DNA of 64,000 nucleotides from Epiperipatus broadwayi (lineage: Eukaryota; Onychophora; Udeonychophora; Euonychophora; Peripatidae), in the NCBI GenBank assembly GCA_028023455.1, contig JAQFVV010007215.1, positions 62,001 through 126,000 on the forward strand, given 5' to 3'. Both the position numbers and the translations under genes were made by a program. This document shows positions 1-11,990 of the stretch, in pieces (position 1 is the first letter of the stretch; each line of letters opens with the position of its first letter). The notes beneath the pieces were generated by a model that was not told the DNA's origin, did not search any database, and saw only the letters and a program-made list of their open reading frames with translations.

Positions 1-3000
1 AATCTTCAGGATCCTACATGACTATCACATTTTGACACCATTGTATCACAATCAATATCATATTTGCCTAAGTTCCTCCAGGCTCAACATCATAACAGAC
101 ATAATCAGTGCTATCAATTCATTGTTGGGCTGTACTCTTACTTGATCATTTTAATAGGGGTCTTCAATCATGGTTTCTCAGCATTCACATTCAAATGATT
201 GCACTAGCTAACCACTTCCTGTGTCAATTGATGAAGGGTACTACAACTTGTCTCACAGGTTCTCTGCTTTTATTCATCTGTGTTACACTATCTAATTTAT
301 ACTGGAGCTCAATCTTTCCCCAATCTCCAATCATGGAGTATAGACCCTCACTTTTAGCCTTGAACATCTTCACACAACTACCAGTCAGAAAACCTAACTT
401 GTTTCTTCTTCCCTCAGCTAACACCAATTTTTTGTTTTTGAAAACAAAATGTTATGATATACAAACTGGAAAATCTATTCAGTGACCCAATCTAGCAATA
501 TATAGCACTTATAAACATGCTTTTTTTCAACATTTCTCATATTCCATGGTAATCCTCTTTTCCTGCCAACTTGCACTGGTCAATAAGGTTAAGAAAAAAA
601 TACCATGTCAAAACATACTCAACACTCCCAGCAATGCTTACATAAGCTCATGCAAACTTGCTAACAAACATGAAAACAGCTTAAAGAATATCTAGAAATC
701 ATGAAGAGAAGGATATGCCTTGGACAACAGCATGCTTGGGGATATGTATATTGAGCTCTTGGTCACATCATTAATATGAATATCTTTAGAGCACTGCATA
801 TGGAAGGAGTTATCTATGCAGGGCATAATATGATACTATCAATCTACTAACATTTGCAGTACTTGTTAAAACCATCTCCATATTACTTTGGCCATCCTCA
901 AAATGACTCCCATTTCCATGCATAATAGTTCAATGACAAGTTAGCTACCATTAATCAGGTATGCTATCTAGAAACCCATTTGACACATGCTTTATTTTTT
1001 TGCATCTCAGTTAACTAGACAGTTTACTAAATCAAGGGCTTGTAACCCATTATCCTTGTTGCATTTATTATACAACTAACAGCTATATCAATGCTTTCTA
1101 ATGTAATCCTATCTCAATGGGACAACTGGGAATAAAAATGTGGGAAAAGTCATTAACAATCCAGTTAGTGTCTTATCTGTCTCCTCTGATTTTACCAGTG
1201 CTATAGATTGATTTATTCACCACATGAGTTGCACAAATATTCAAGATAACCATGAACTCTGTATAAGAGGGAAAAAAATGCATCAATATAACAATATAAG
1301 TCAATATTGAAGCAGCCTTCAATTCAATATGTGTCAAAGCATTAATTGATATTTTTGATACATAACAACTAAGTCATGATTTTCACATTTGGCTCAGTGG
1401 TAGGAATTCCCATTTGTTTATTCCACCCATTTAATCTCACAAGAAATCACTCCCAAACTCACTAATATTTATCTAGCATATTAACCCACTTCTAATAAAC
1501 TTTCAACAAAAATAGCTAACATCTGCATTTCAGATACGCAGGAGTTTATTGCATGTATTACATACACAAAAAATATATCCATTTTCCTGATATGACCTAA
1601 ACACTTGCCATTACTTCAAAAGGGATTCAAAGATTTCACTTACACATGAATTCAAATTTAATTTGGAGAAAACTGCAGCCTGGTCACAATACACCAATAA
1701 ATCCTTTACCCAAACTTTAAAGACCAACCTGTGACATTCTTAGGTTTCCCATTCTACATGGGATTACATGCCATGAGGCACAAAATACCCTTAAGATTAT
1801 CATCTCTCTTTCCAGAACATACCTTTCAGTTTATTAAATATTACAGCAATTTTAATCTTGCAATCAAAATCAATTACTAGCTATCTACCATCAAATTCAC
1901 AAAATTATTCACAACCATTATTTCCTCCTTATGCAGCAAATTACTATGAGAAAGAAAGATGGTATCCATATCACTTAAACATTTCCATATCTCCCTGATT
2001 CAGAATGGATTGGGATATCATACTATAGAATTTTTAAAATACAGAAAATAGTAAACCTCCTTGTCTCTACAATGGGTCACTTCTTATTACTACAATACAT
2101 AATTCTTGTAATATCTCTAACAAACACCCATCTCCTCTTCTTAACATATTTCATATGTTATTTTAACAGTGCAAAGTATCCCCATTTCTAAATTTTCATT
2201 CCATCTACCAAATAAATATATCTAATGGAAAATTTGCAACATGGTATATTTTAGTTCCTTCATTGCACAACCCACCCCCATGTTGGATATCAGCAAAAAA
2301 CAATCTTGCAAGGTCTTTGGAAGTTGTCACTGGAGCAACTGCATTCATTGCCTACCTCCTTTTTTATGATAACACTGGCTCTACAAAACATCCATTATAT
2401 GGCCTATGTCACACTGCAGAGAAGACACAGCAGTATACCTTCTATTCCTGACAAGCTTTATATAGAACCTGGACCATCATTCTTAGCACAAGATGGCAGT
2501 CAAATGTCTCTTTATATGAATTGATACCCTCCTATCCAAAGCCTAAAACACTCACAGCCCACACAAACATTTTTACATTATAAGCATTCTAGTATACTCA
2601 TTGCACATTTACCTTGGGGCAAACACCAATGATTTCCACCAACTTTCATCAACAAACTATAACAATTAAGTGATCCAGATACTAAAATTACCCACCCAGA
2701 TATCTATGCTGCAATCTGGTCATTCCTCAGAGAAACTGCTAACCTTTATTCTTATTATATAACAATCCACTGCAGAGTTAGTATTCAATCACAAATTGAT
2801 TCATCCTCAAGCATTTATTTAAACTGTAATAGAACCAGAATTCAACACACATGTTGACAAGCCATCAGCCAGTTGACCTTCATTGAAACAGCTGAATGTC
2901 TCTGATCATCAACTGCAACATCAAGAAAACATGTCAGCAGACAATTTGGCAGGCTCATTAACCAGTGTGTTGCAGAAGATAATGCTCCCACATATGCTAG

Positions 3001-3110
3001 ATTATTCAACATAAATAACAACATAACACCAGATTGGTTCCCTCCATCCCATCTCCTCAGCAGGACACCTTATGTAACCTCTTCTATTACCCTTCACAGT
3101 TTGTTTACGT
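1..3110. other. decayed, repeat-like DNA without recognisable gene
   Basis: All six frames are broken by stops every few dozen codons and no splice-framed exon stands out. The plus strand has clearly more C than G, as do the minus-strand retroelement regions further right, so this may be the remains of a minus-strand retrotransposon. The only stretch with family resemblance is listed separately at 224-427. Confidence 0.4.
224..427 (-). pseudogene. possible Ty3/gypsy pol remnant (protease-RT linker)
   Basis: An open minus-strand stretch of 67 codons contains KIELQ followed about 15 residues later by PVRQVVVPF. In Ty3/gypsy Pol the linker between protease and reverse transcriptase has a comparable layout: a K-x-(K/E)-L-x-(L/I) strand, then P-V-x-(Q/R)-x-x-R-x-x-P-F. 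The reading frame decays on both sides, and no protease DTG upstream or RT motif downstream could be found before the window edge. The resemblance rests on about 25 residues and the assignment is weak; it could be chance. Confidence 0.25.
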
Positions 3111-3432
3111 ATTGTAACAAAAATTAAATTCTTGTGTATTAATTATTTTTAATAACATGTGAGTTAATTTCATGTAATTAAGTTATGCAAATTTAGTATA
3201 TGAATGTAGCTATCATATTGTAACTAATCAATTGTCATGCATGACCAGATGTATGAACATGATATGTTCAAAATTATTACATGTAACAATCACTCCAATT
3301 AGATGGTTAATTTAGTTTATTATATGATAAATGCGTAAATTTATGTGTCCATGTAACCTTGAAACTCTTCGTAAACATACTCTATGTAAATCATGTAGCC
3401 TTTATGAATCAATAAAGATTATGGTTGAAACA

Positions 3433-5052
3433 TACTAATAAAAATTAATAATAATAGAAGTTAATAATAATAACTTTAAAAATATTAAAATAATTAAACA
3501 AACTAAGTAATTGTAGGATAACAAAAATTCTAATCCACAATTATTAAACAAATGTCTGAGAAAATTTTATCCATGTGCACTTGAATTATTCCAATCTTAG
3601 CAAAATATTATTGGCATTTCGGTACCGGCATTTCAAATAAATGATAAATTCCACAAAGATGTATTCAACATACACAAACCACTTAGAGGTATAATCAATT
3701 GTGCAGGCTGAGGTTTTATAGCAGAAATTTACTAATATTAATTTTCCAATAGCATTCAACAAATTGCCAGTTATTTATTCATAATTCTTCAGGTATTGAC
3801 ACGGCAATTAATCATTTTAAGGGATAGCTTTCATACATTATAATGTTTCTAGGGGTATTTTCAAAGGTATAATATTGATGAATATAAATCCATTATCTTT
3901 TTGATTACTGGAATCACTGTATTATCAAACAAAATATTAATATGTATAGATTGAATTAGTTTTAACAAAATATACAAAGCTTCAATTAGTTTTTCAACAA
4001 GATCATACAAAGAAATTCATTGATCCATCGTGTTATTCAGCTTTCACAAATATGAGTTCAAGCTATTCATTGATCAATTGACTTGAATTCATTTTAGGTA
4101 GTTTTCATGAATATAAAATAAAACAACATGCTAATCCATGAAATTTATACTGAGGTATTTAAATTGACATACCAAATATAATCTGAAGTAAGTAATTTTT
4201 TTATTCTTAGAAAATAGACAAATAATTATGTCATTGTTATCGCAAGAAATGGCATTCCAAAAATAATTTTAAAAGTTCACAGTTGAATCAAAATATTAAA
4301 ATGTCATTCATAAAATGCATTACGAAAAAATAAACATTTTTAATAATTTAATTTTTCCATTTTAGTACAATTTAATTTTTCCATTTTAGGACAATGTAGA
4401 TGGAACATTTGCCTTAGAGGCAAAAATTTATCTGAATTCTATTTAGCCATACTGTTGGTAAAAGATGACAACATGTTTAATTATAGGTTTAAATCAGACA
4501 CAGTCCTTCAACACACTTTAATTAAAGAAGATTAATCAAATCTTGGTAGGTAGTTGTATTTGTATGTTTCTTTCCAAGTGATTAAGGATTTTATCATTTT
4601 ACCCAAATACTTTATTTTTTGAATTTATGTGGGGATAATCTCCTTCAGTAACTATGAAAACACAGGAAAAAGAAGAGATTAAAAAATGTCAAAGGTTTAA
4701 GGTGCCAAATTTAAGACAGAATTATTTAAATGAGAGTTTAATATTGTTTTGAAAACCAAAATTCTATTTCACATTAATTAGCAATAAAATTAAATACATA
4801 ATTATTTATTTTGCAAATAAAATGGCTTATAATAATAAATATTAAACTTACGATTTTTCTTCTATTTATTTTTAGTTTTCATTTGTAATTAAAAATAAAC
4901 CCATTTATTAAACACTAAGAGTAATTGTATTTAAACATAAATGTTTTTATTTCAATTTTACTATATATTAAGACAATATATTTCTGCATTTACACAAACA
5001 AATTTAAATATAGTGTTAAAAGTTACTATCCTTATTAGGTGTAATATTGGTT
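3433..5052. other. AT-rich intergenic DNA
   Basis: No gene, terminal inverted repeat or tRNA-like sequence is visible. A short direct duplication of about 24 bp, with unit TTTAATTTTTCCATTTTAG, lies at about 4,345-4,395. Confidence 0.5.
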
Positions 5053-5561
5053 GTCTAGATCAGTGGTCTTCAACCTTTTCACACCTGCGGACTGGTAAAA
5101 ATAAGAATAAGGTTTCGTGGACCAGCAAAAGTCTATAGATAAATTTTCTTAAAGATGTAAACTGCTTAGCTTTAGATGAGCATAATTGTTATAACTGATC
5201 AAAACAACGTTAAATATAGAAGATGAAATTATATATATATATATGGAGTTTGTATAATAAAAAACTTTTTTTTTTAATTTTGAATTTTTTTAGAAAAGTA
5301 ATAAAAAATTTAATTCTACCCCCCCCCCCCCCCATAAACATCTGTGATAACTAAAAAAACAAATTAAATTATGTATGATTGATTGGATTTTGTTTTCGTT
5401 CTGTTTCTTTTTTTTTTAATTGGGTAAAAAAGAGATGAAAAAATAAATAAAAATTGTTTATGTTAATTAAAAGTTTAATCTCTTATTATTTTGTTATTAC
5501 AAACTTTTCTGTGGGCCGGCACCGGGCCGCAGACCAAGGGTTGAAGATCACTGGTCTAGAT
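5053..5561. mobile_element. non-autonomous hAT-superfamily element with 8-bp target duplication
   Basis: The element occupies 5,061-5,553 (493 bp). It begins CAGTGGTCTTCAACC and ends GGTTGAAGATCACTG, which pair as terminal inverted repeats of about 15 bp with one mismatch. It is flanked on both sides by the identical octamer GTCTAGAT (5,053-5,060 and 5,554-5,561). CAGTGGT-type ends and an 8-bp duplication are the diagnostic features of the hAT superfamily. The interior is AT-rich with a C14-15 run near 5,320 and has no transposase frame, so it must have been moved by an element elsewhere. The perfect target duplication points to a fairly recent insertion. Confidence 0.93.
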
Positions 5562-5969
5562 TTCAAAATAAATATTACTATTACATTAGTATTATTTTTA
5601 AATAGTTTCTTTTGTTGTCTTTAGTGTATTATCTTTTTATCTTATGTACTTTCCCTTCTAAAATTGTTTTTATATGTTTGTGTTTATTTTTTTATTGAAT
5701 ATTAATCGCATTTTAAAAGAAGTATGATATATATATTTTGAGACGTTATATTTGACAAAATCTGTATGGAAGATATCATGGATAATTTTAATAATCTACT
5801 CTAAAGTAGTACTATATATAAGAAAATATAAATATCACTTCCAATCTTATTACTTACCATAATAACAGCAATAAACATCAATTTTTGTTTTATTTGATAA
5901 GTCAATAAACATTTTTAGTTTATAGTTATGATTATTGATTTAGACATTAAAATATAGTGAAATTATATA
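5562..5969. other. AT-rich DNA, nothing recognised
   Basis: No open frame or repeat was identified. A short (TA)n run near 5,965 lies at the outer edge of the gypsy LTR that follows. Confidence 0.4.
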
Positions 5970-7259
5970 TATACTAAACTGGGTTCATTTTCTGTGCATA
6001 ACTAGGTTTAATAACCTTTTATAATAATTTTAAAAAACACAGGGATGGACTGCCCTTCAAGCAGAAAAGTAGAATGTCATCAATAGATGAATGATCAATG
6101 GTACCTATAACAAGATCGAGCTATGCAAAGCATAACCTATGATCACCTTTCCAGGCTATAGCACTTCTCACTTGCTAGATTCAAACTCCTACCTTCCAAA
6201 GTATTTTAGTTATTTTAAGGATCAACCTCCATAGGTACATAGTGAGCATGCTTTGGACAATAGGCACACAAACCGCTGCTTGAAATACCCTATGACTAGC
6301 TCACATTCTGTCTCAGGGTCCAACACATTTACTTAATGCATAAAAATAACTACACTCTTAAATCAATAGTGATGCAGTGACAAAAGAGAGAGAGAAAATA
6401 TACCAAATAATATTTAAGCAAACATTAATATTTATTCACACACACATTGTAATATAACAAAAGTACAATATAATATTTTTCATAATAATGTAAATGATTA
6501 CTTTCAGGCTAAAATTATGATAGTCCTTTGTTAATTAAAGTTCCTTTAAGATAAAAATAGTGTCTACAGACAAGTATCAAAATATGTTTACTTAAGTTTT
6601 CATGGTTTCCAGTTTCAACTGGTTGGCTTTTTGGTCTCCGTCAATGATTTCAGGGCTTGTTTTCATTTTTTTGTCTCAACAATGAGAAAAAGTTTTTGGT
6701 GGTGTCTACTTCACCATTTTGCCATTAGTTTCCAGTAAAGGCTCAGGCAGGGACAGTTGATTTGTGGAGAATTTTTGGGCCTGATGCACAGTCAAACGCT
6801 TCTAAAGATGATCTAGCAATGTATTTTTGCAAGGTCTGCAGCTTCTGCAATATTTTCCACAGCAGTACTGAATAGCTATATCCGTCCCTAGACTCCTCCT
6901 TTTTTGAAAAATAAATAAATTAACAAAAAAAAAGAAGGAAAAAAAAAAAAAATAGGGGGTGGAGTTTTTTTTTCTCTCTCCCTTTTTTTCTTTTTTTTTT
7001 ATTTTAATATTTTTTTTTATTTATTTTTTATTTTTTTTAATTATTTGTTTTTTTATTTTTTTTTTTATTCAAATTTTTTTAATATATTACTTTAATATTT
7101 TGAAAAGATAGGGTATTGTGTTTTTTTTTTTTTATTTAATTAAATTTAATATTTTTTTTTATTAATAAAAATTTAAATTAATTTATTTTGAATTTTTTTT
7201 TTTTATTTTTTTTATACATAAATTTTTATATCAATTTTATTTTGTTTGTTTTAATTTTA

Positions 7260-7290
<31 letters not shown>

Positions 7291-7459
7291 AAAATAATTA
7301 ATTTCTGCATGTATTTTTGCAAGATCTACTCTAAAATATATTATACTTTCTATTTTCGTTTTTATTAATAAGTTAATCATTTACTTTTACATGAAAAATA
7401 TGTAGCATGAGCTATTTATGTGCCCCTTGCAACATATATTTTCCCCTGGTGTTATATCA
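5970..7459 (-). repeat. 3' LTR of the nested gypsy element
   Basis: It matches the repeat at 18.5-20.3 kb over its whole length. The shared start around 6,035 includes GATGGACTG and CATCAATAGATGAA, and the shared end near 7,330-7,420 includes TCTAAAATAT and TTTACATGAAAAATAT. In the minus sense the LTR begins TGATATAACACC at 7,459, directly after a G-rich tract, as expected for the junction of polypurine tract and 3' LTR. The interval 6,900-7,290 is almost pure A/T homopolymer and differs from the GA-rich block at the same place in the other LTR. Confidence 0.8.
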
Positions 7460-7470
7460 CCCCCCCTCTG
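7460..7470 (-). promoter_or_regulatory. polypurine tract of the nested gypsy element
   Basis: On the minus strand the sequence is CAGAGGGGGG immediately before the LTR start TGATAT. A purine run just inside the 3' LTR primes plus-strand DNA synthesis in LTR retrotransposons. Confidence 0.65.
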
Positions 7471-7949
7471 TTTGAGAGATAAAATGAGTCAATTTGATCC
7501 ATTTTAGCTCTTACACTAATTTTTTTATTGGTTTTACCATTTGATTTTTCATATTCATTTTTCTTTCTTTCTTTATTTTTCTCTAAAATGTATTTTGAAT
7601 TGTAAATATTCCTTTTTTTACCTGCGGTCTATCTGATTTTGATTTGTTTAGGTTTTGTGAGATGGTTTCCTTTACCTTTTAAAAATTTTTAGTGAACAAG
7701 CATTATAAATTTATTTCTCCTCCTGGCCCTTTGCCACAACAAATGCATTGTTGTCATATTTGCATATTATCACATAACAACCTTCATAGATTTGTTGAAA
7801 CTTTTTATATGTATATTTTTTGGGTGGCTTACAGGTTTAATTATAATCATAACTAAATATATCCTATGCCTTCCTTTGCCTTTTCTGCCTTAACTCTCCA
7901 TCTTCCTTAGTTGAACCCACACTTGTGTAGCATCTCTCTCTTTATCTAC

Positions 7950-8660
7950 AGGCCCCATCACCACCAGCAGTTTAGTTTTAAATAGATGGAGTATGTTTTT
8001 TTTTCCAAAAATGAAGCCATACACCTTTAAACCCCACAGATTTTTTTGACCAATTTATCATATTGATGATTTGTGAAATTTCCTTAACCTGCCCTTGATG
8101 ATTGTTGTGTATATACACTCTCAATACTCACCCTAATTACCACCTGACCTAATCACATGGATTGGACTGTGGGTTTTAAATAGACATGAGTATGTGTTTT
8201 ATTTTGTGCATTTCAACCCATTTCTATTGCTCTTCAGAAATGAAAAGTGTTCTATGATCTGATATAATCTTATCAGGGACTCCAAAAGATTCAAAATGCC
8301 ACTGTTTCACACTCATATAGTTTGTTTGGTATTTTCCTGTGACAGTGAATATGTGACCACCAGTTTTTGAAAATATATAGACCATTACCAGATATATCAT
8401 TCTGTTAACAGTGAAAATGATACATAATAATCTATAGCCAATAAGATATTAGGTTTTGAGAAGAAATAGGCAAGGGCAGTCTTACTCTGGATGCATTAAG
8501 TCATTTTGTTTTTAAGCATACTTCACATTTGTTTATGATTTACAGAATGCTGGCATATATTCCCAGCCAGTAAAACTAGTGACTAAACCAACCCTCAATG
8601 TTATTTGCTCCATCATGATTATAATTTTAAAGAATATGATCCACTATCCACCTCAGCAGA
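7950..8660 (-). pseudogene. gypsy integrase remnant
   Basis: On the minus strand a zinc-finger tail with CEVCLKTK (about 8,500-8,530) is followed by RLPLPIS, and about 75 codons later by the catalytic-core signature FGVPDKIISDH with TLFIS (about 8,240-8,290), which corresponds to the second conserved Asp region of DDE integrases. Further on come HKIKH and PQSN-like residues, as in the G-I-x-H...HPQ(S/T)NG block. Many stops and at least two frameshifts are present. It sits between the 3' LTR and the Penelope insertion, where integrase belongs in this element. Confidence 0.75.
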
Positions 8661-8726
8661 GCAACTGGACTATACACCTTTATTTTTTTCATTTTTATAT
8701 TGTAAACCCCTCCTTCTTTTAAGCAA

Positions 8727-9050
8727 TAATATTTGCAACTTGCCTATTAATAACATCATCCTTATATTTATCAATCAAAATTGCCTCTTTAATTTTTCTC
8801 TTTATATGATTTCTTTCTTCCATTAATATTTTTATTTCATTACTATTAAATGTAAACTTATAATTACAAGTTTTTAAAGAATACTGAAGCTGTATTAAAT
8901 CAACTATTTACATTATTTTTCATTTGATTATATAATAATTGATGCTCCTTCAATATTTTTTCCATAGAACATCTTGATTCACCAATATATAATTTCTGAC
9001 ATCCACATGAAATCTGATAAATTATATTACTTCTTTCCAATTTATGAATT
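8727..9050 (-). pseudogene. GIY-YIG endonuclease remnant of the Penelope-like element
   Basis: On the minus strand NIIYQISCG followed by QKLYIG matches the IY-x-I-x-C and YIG strands of the GIY-YIG nuclease fold. It is followed by R-C-S...KEH and, near the end, by EERNHIKRKIKEAI, which resembles the conserved C-terminal E-x-x-x-x-x-R-x-I-K-E-A motif of Penelope endonucleases. This nuclease nicks target DNA to prime reverse transcription. The frame has a stop after NNVNS. Confidence 0.8.
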
Positions 9051-9301
9051 ATACTCTTAGAATTATTAATCAATTAACATTTGGAGGAACACAAAATGAC
9101 ATATTATACTTTTCTTTAAATATATTCTTAATTAATTTAGATTACATGTTATTTATAAATGGAATAGATATCCAATTTTTATTATCTAAAGTAACACTGC
9201 AAACTCTTTTCTTATTATTAACTGAATTTACTGTATGTAAAATTTGGTTTTATCATAATCAACCTTTAAAAGTTCATTAGGTTTTAAAATTAATTTATAA
9301 T

Positions 9302-10236
9302 TTAAATCAGTAGCATCTCTAAATATTTGTAAATCCAAAAATTTATTTTTCCATTTTCTTCATTGTCAATAGTCCATTTTAAATTGCTTAAATTATTCAG
9401 ATTATATAAAAGAACCCCAATATTGTCTTTAGCACCACAAACAAAAACATTATCAACATATCTAGTATAAATTTTAATATCTTCAAAATTATAAGAATTA
9501 AATATAATATCTTCATATTTCAACAATGTAAAATTACAAATTTGTGCTACCATAGGTAATCCTATTGGCCATCCTTTACCCATTTTATAAAACCTATCAT
9601 TATATGTTGCAATAATATTATCACTTATAAATTTTAGTGATTCAATAATAAAATTTATTAAATGTTTATTTACAGACATATTAATTAATTCAATTTGAAT
9701 TAATTTATAGATTCAAGACAATCTATTGCTCCATATAATTCTGTTACATCCAATGAAGCTAACATATCATTATCATTAATTTTTATATTTTTAATTCTAT
9801 CAACAAATTCATAAGAAGATGCAATTGTATATCTTCCAAAACCCAACATATCTTGTAACAATTTACCAATATATTTAGCTTTTTGATACATAAATGATCC
9901 ACCAAAATCAATCATCAATCTAAGAGGATTTCCTACTTTTTGAAGTTTAATATTAGCAAATATTCTTGGGCATATAGATGTAGATGGATATGTATCATAG
10001 TATGTATAATTATCCATAAAATGACTTTTAGCCTTCTTTAAAATACTATTTATAAATTTCACACATTGTTCCTCCATGTTATAACTATCAATAATATCAA
10101 ATCCCAATTTACTCAGTTGTGTTTCAATTTTATCATTATATGCATCTTTTTTAATAAAACACATTTGTAAGCCTTTGTCTTCTTTCAAACATATATTTAG
10201 CTCAGTTATAAGAAGACTTAAATTCAGAAATATCAT
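9302..10236 (-). pseudogene. Penelope-like reverse transcriptase (two open blocks)
   Basis: Block one (10,236-9,700, 178 codons) contains GNPLRLMIDFGGS (RT motif 2 region), SSYEFVDRIKNI and the motif-A segment LASLDVTELYGAI with its catalytic Asp. Block two (9,679-9,302) contains the motif-B segment FYKMGKGWPIGLP and the motif-C box RYVDNVFV. After block two, in another frame, FLDLQIFRD matches the thumb-region FLD motif of Penelope RTs. Only a stop and a few codons separate the blocks. In motif C the second Asp of YVDD is Asn, a change shared with the PLE remnant at 21.6 kb. The closest known family is Penelope-like RT, which resembles telomerase. Confidence 0.85.
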
Positions 10237-10436
10237 AATTCCATGACCGATCTTATCTATTAGTTTTTATTTTATATTTAGAAATCTTCTTAATAATATT
10301 ACTACAATCTTGTAAATTCATATTAGCATCAAAACATTCTGCACTGATGCAATCAATTCCATATTATAATCTTTCCAAACACTTCCTACATACTTTGAAC
10401 CATATTGTAATACATATTTTTGTGTAAAAGTAATTT

Positions 10437-10823
10437 TTAATATGTTAAATTCACGTAATTATCATCACCATAATTATTTGGATAATAACAATTATATAAA
10501 AAGTCAATTTTCTTATCAAATTTCTTAATCCAATTTTGTAGACACTTTTTAAATCCAACTTGACAATGTATATAAAATGCCTTCCATTGATCCAATTCAT
10601 TCATATCTATTAAATGTTCAATAGCCTTTAAATATTTTTTAATATCATAAATTTCTTTTTTACATTGCCTTATTATATTGTCCAAAATAATTGATTTAAT
10701 TTTAAACATATTATCTGAGGTAAATCTAAGACATCCATTTAAACGAATATCACAGTATTTAGGAAAAATACAAAACACTTTACACTTTTTTAAAAAGTAT
10801 AATCTGCAGCTTTCATGAATCAA
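10437..10823 (-). pseudogene. Penelope-like N-terminal domain fragment
   Basis: An open block of 128 codons, rich in Lys and Ile, ends in YYPNNYGDDNY. The same end, YYPNSYGDDNY, opens the plus-strand copy at 11,000, which proves that the two are copies of one element. The start codon at 10,823 follows an AT-rich leader of about 170 bp that begins at the element's 5' end. Penelope ORFs have an N-terminal extension of this size before RT motif 1, with no known catalytic role. The frame breaks after TY and continues in another frame (KYVLQYGSKYVGS). Confidence 0.7.
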
Positions 10824-11030
10824 CTTCTTGCTTTGTTTCCGCCATTATTTACTAACCAGAATTACCTCAAGAATGAAAATTCCATAATGATAATAAATTC
10901 AATGTGTAATAAATGTAAAATAAGATACTCAATATAAAAAAATTTATATAAAAAAAAATTAACAGTAAATACAATATTATATTTTAAATTCTTTTGTTAT
11001 TATCCAAATAGTTATGGTGATGATAATTAC

Positions 11031-11282
11031 ATGAGTTTAACAGATGAAAATATTAGTTTTACACAAAAATATGTATTACAATATGATTCAAAGTATGTGG
11101 GAAGTGTATGGAAAGATTATAATATGGAATTGATTGCATCAGTGCAGAACGTTTTTGATGATAATATGAATTTACAAGATTGTAATAATGTTATTAAGGA
11201 GATTTCTAAATATAAAATAAAAAGAAGTAACATAATTTATCAGATTTCATGTGGATATCAGAAATTATATATCGGTCAATAG
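11031..11282 (+). pseudogene. deleted Penelope ORF (N-terminal part fused to GIY-YIG)
   Basis: This 83-codon frame joins an N-terminal segment (FTQKYVLQYDSKYVGSVWKD) to the first strands of the GIY-YIG domain (NIIYQISCG, YIGQ) without the RT. The minus-strand relative has over 1.2 kb between the two. The fusion is in frame but stops at 11,283 right after YIGQ, so no working nuclease is made. Whether the deletion arose during reverse transcription or later cannot be told. Confidence 0.75.
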
Positions 11283-11587
11283 AGATGTTCTGTGGAAAAA
11301 GATTGAAGGAGCATCAATTATTATGTAATCAAATTAAAAATAATGTAAATTGTCAATTTAATACAGCTTGAGTATTTTTTGACCATGAAAAAACTTGTAA
11401 TCACAAGTTTACATTTAATAGTAATGAAATAAATATATTAATAGAAGAAAGAAATCATAAAAAAAGAAAGATTAAAGAGGCAATTTTGATTGATAAATAT
11501 AAGGATGATGTTATTAATAGGCAAGTTGCAAATATGGCCATACACAGCATTTGGAAATATATGTAACATTAAATTTTAAAAAAATTG

Positions 11588-11645
11588 AAATTCAGTTAAA
11601 GCTGATGAGGATTACCTTGTAATCGAAAGTGCTACAAAAGAATTT
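11588..11645 (+). ncRNA. hammerhead-ribozyme-like motif of the Penelope-like element
   Basis: The core CTGATGA (11,602-11,608) is followed by a hairpin GATTAC-CTT-GTAATC (stem II, 11,610-11,624, after one extra G), then GAAA (11,625-11,628). A short stem III (AGT/ACA around GCT) has its last pair mismatched. Outer strands AAATTC (11,588-11,593) and GAATTT (11,640-11,645) pair as stem I. CUGAUGA + stem II + GAA is the invariant hammerhead core, and Penelope-like elements are known carriers of minimal type I hammerheads. The extra G and the weak stem III suggest a decayed or poorly active copy. The predicted cleavage point falls within a few bases of where the minus copy begins. Confidence 0.6.
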
Positions 11646-11990
11646 AAACTATAAAATTGCATTTACCGTTAATTTTTTTTATATAATATTTTTTATAATG
11701 GGTATTGTACTTTACATTTAACATATACCTGGGTCTCATTTTATGTGGATTATTTTAATGCAATTTTGAAGTTATGTGATTCATGTTTCTTCTTAATATC
11801 TTTCATATTTCACTATATTTATTAGATATCAAAAAATTTAAATTACTATTAAGTTATTTTGACTTGAAATACTTTTTTTTTCAAAAATATAATGTTATAT
11901 TAGCAGCTGATGTGAATATGGTCTGAAGCTGTATTTCGAATTTTAGCTTCTATGTAAATAATCTATTTATACTAATGAGTAAATAATAAT

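Larger units (their letters stand above)
8727..10996 (-). mobile_element. Penelope-like element, minus-strand copy
   Basis: It starts at 10,996 with CAAAAGAATTT and runs left through a 5' leader, an N-terminal domain, an RT and a GIY-YIG endonuclease. It stops at 8,727 inside the endonuclease tail, where gypsy sequence resumes. The domain order RT then GIY-YIG is specific to Penelope-like elements. The copy has several frameshifts and stops but long open blocks remain. Its 3' end is missing relative to the plus copy next door, which continues about 80 bp further to a ribozyme-like motif. Confidence 0.85.
10990..11990 (+). mobile_element. Penelope-like element, plus-strand copy with internal deletion
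   Basis: It is oriented opposite to the minus copy and joined to it at 10,996. It starts within the coding region at YYPNSYGDDNY, runs through the N-terminal part (11,031-11,230), then jumps directly to the GIY-YIG segment NIIYQISCG...LYIG at 11,230-11,282. The whole RT is missing. After the endonuclease tail (to about 11,560) comes a hammerhead-like motif, then sequence homologous to the 5' leader of the minus copy (11,634-11,735). That is the layout expected of the end of one unit and the start of the next in Penelope 'pseudo-LTR' arrays. Confidence 0.8.

Noticed and set aside
3113-3432. Possible solo LTR (TGTAACAAAA...TTGAAACA with AATAAA near the end)
   Set aside because: No second copy, no convincing target duplication, and no clear polypurine tract or primer site next to it; the ends may be chance in AT-rich DNA.
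11890-11945. A second hammerhead-like start (CTGATGTG...TTTCGAA)
   Set aside because: The invariant CUGAUGA core is CTGATGT here and the following stem does not pair, so only the motif at 11,602 is reported.
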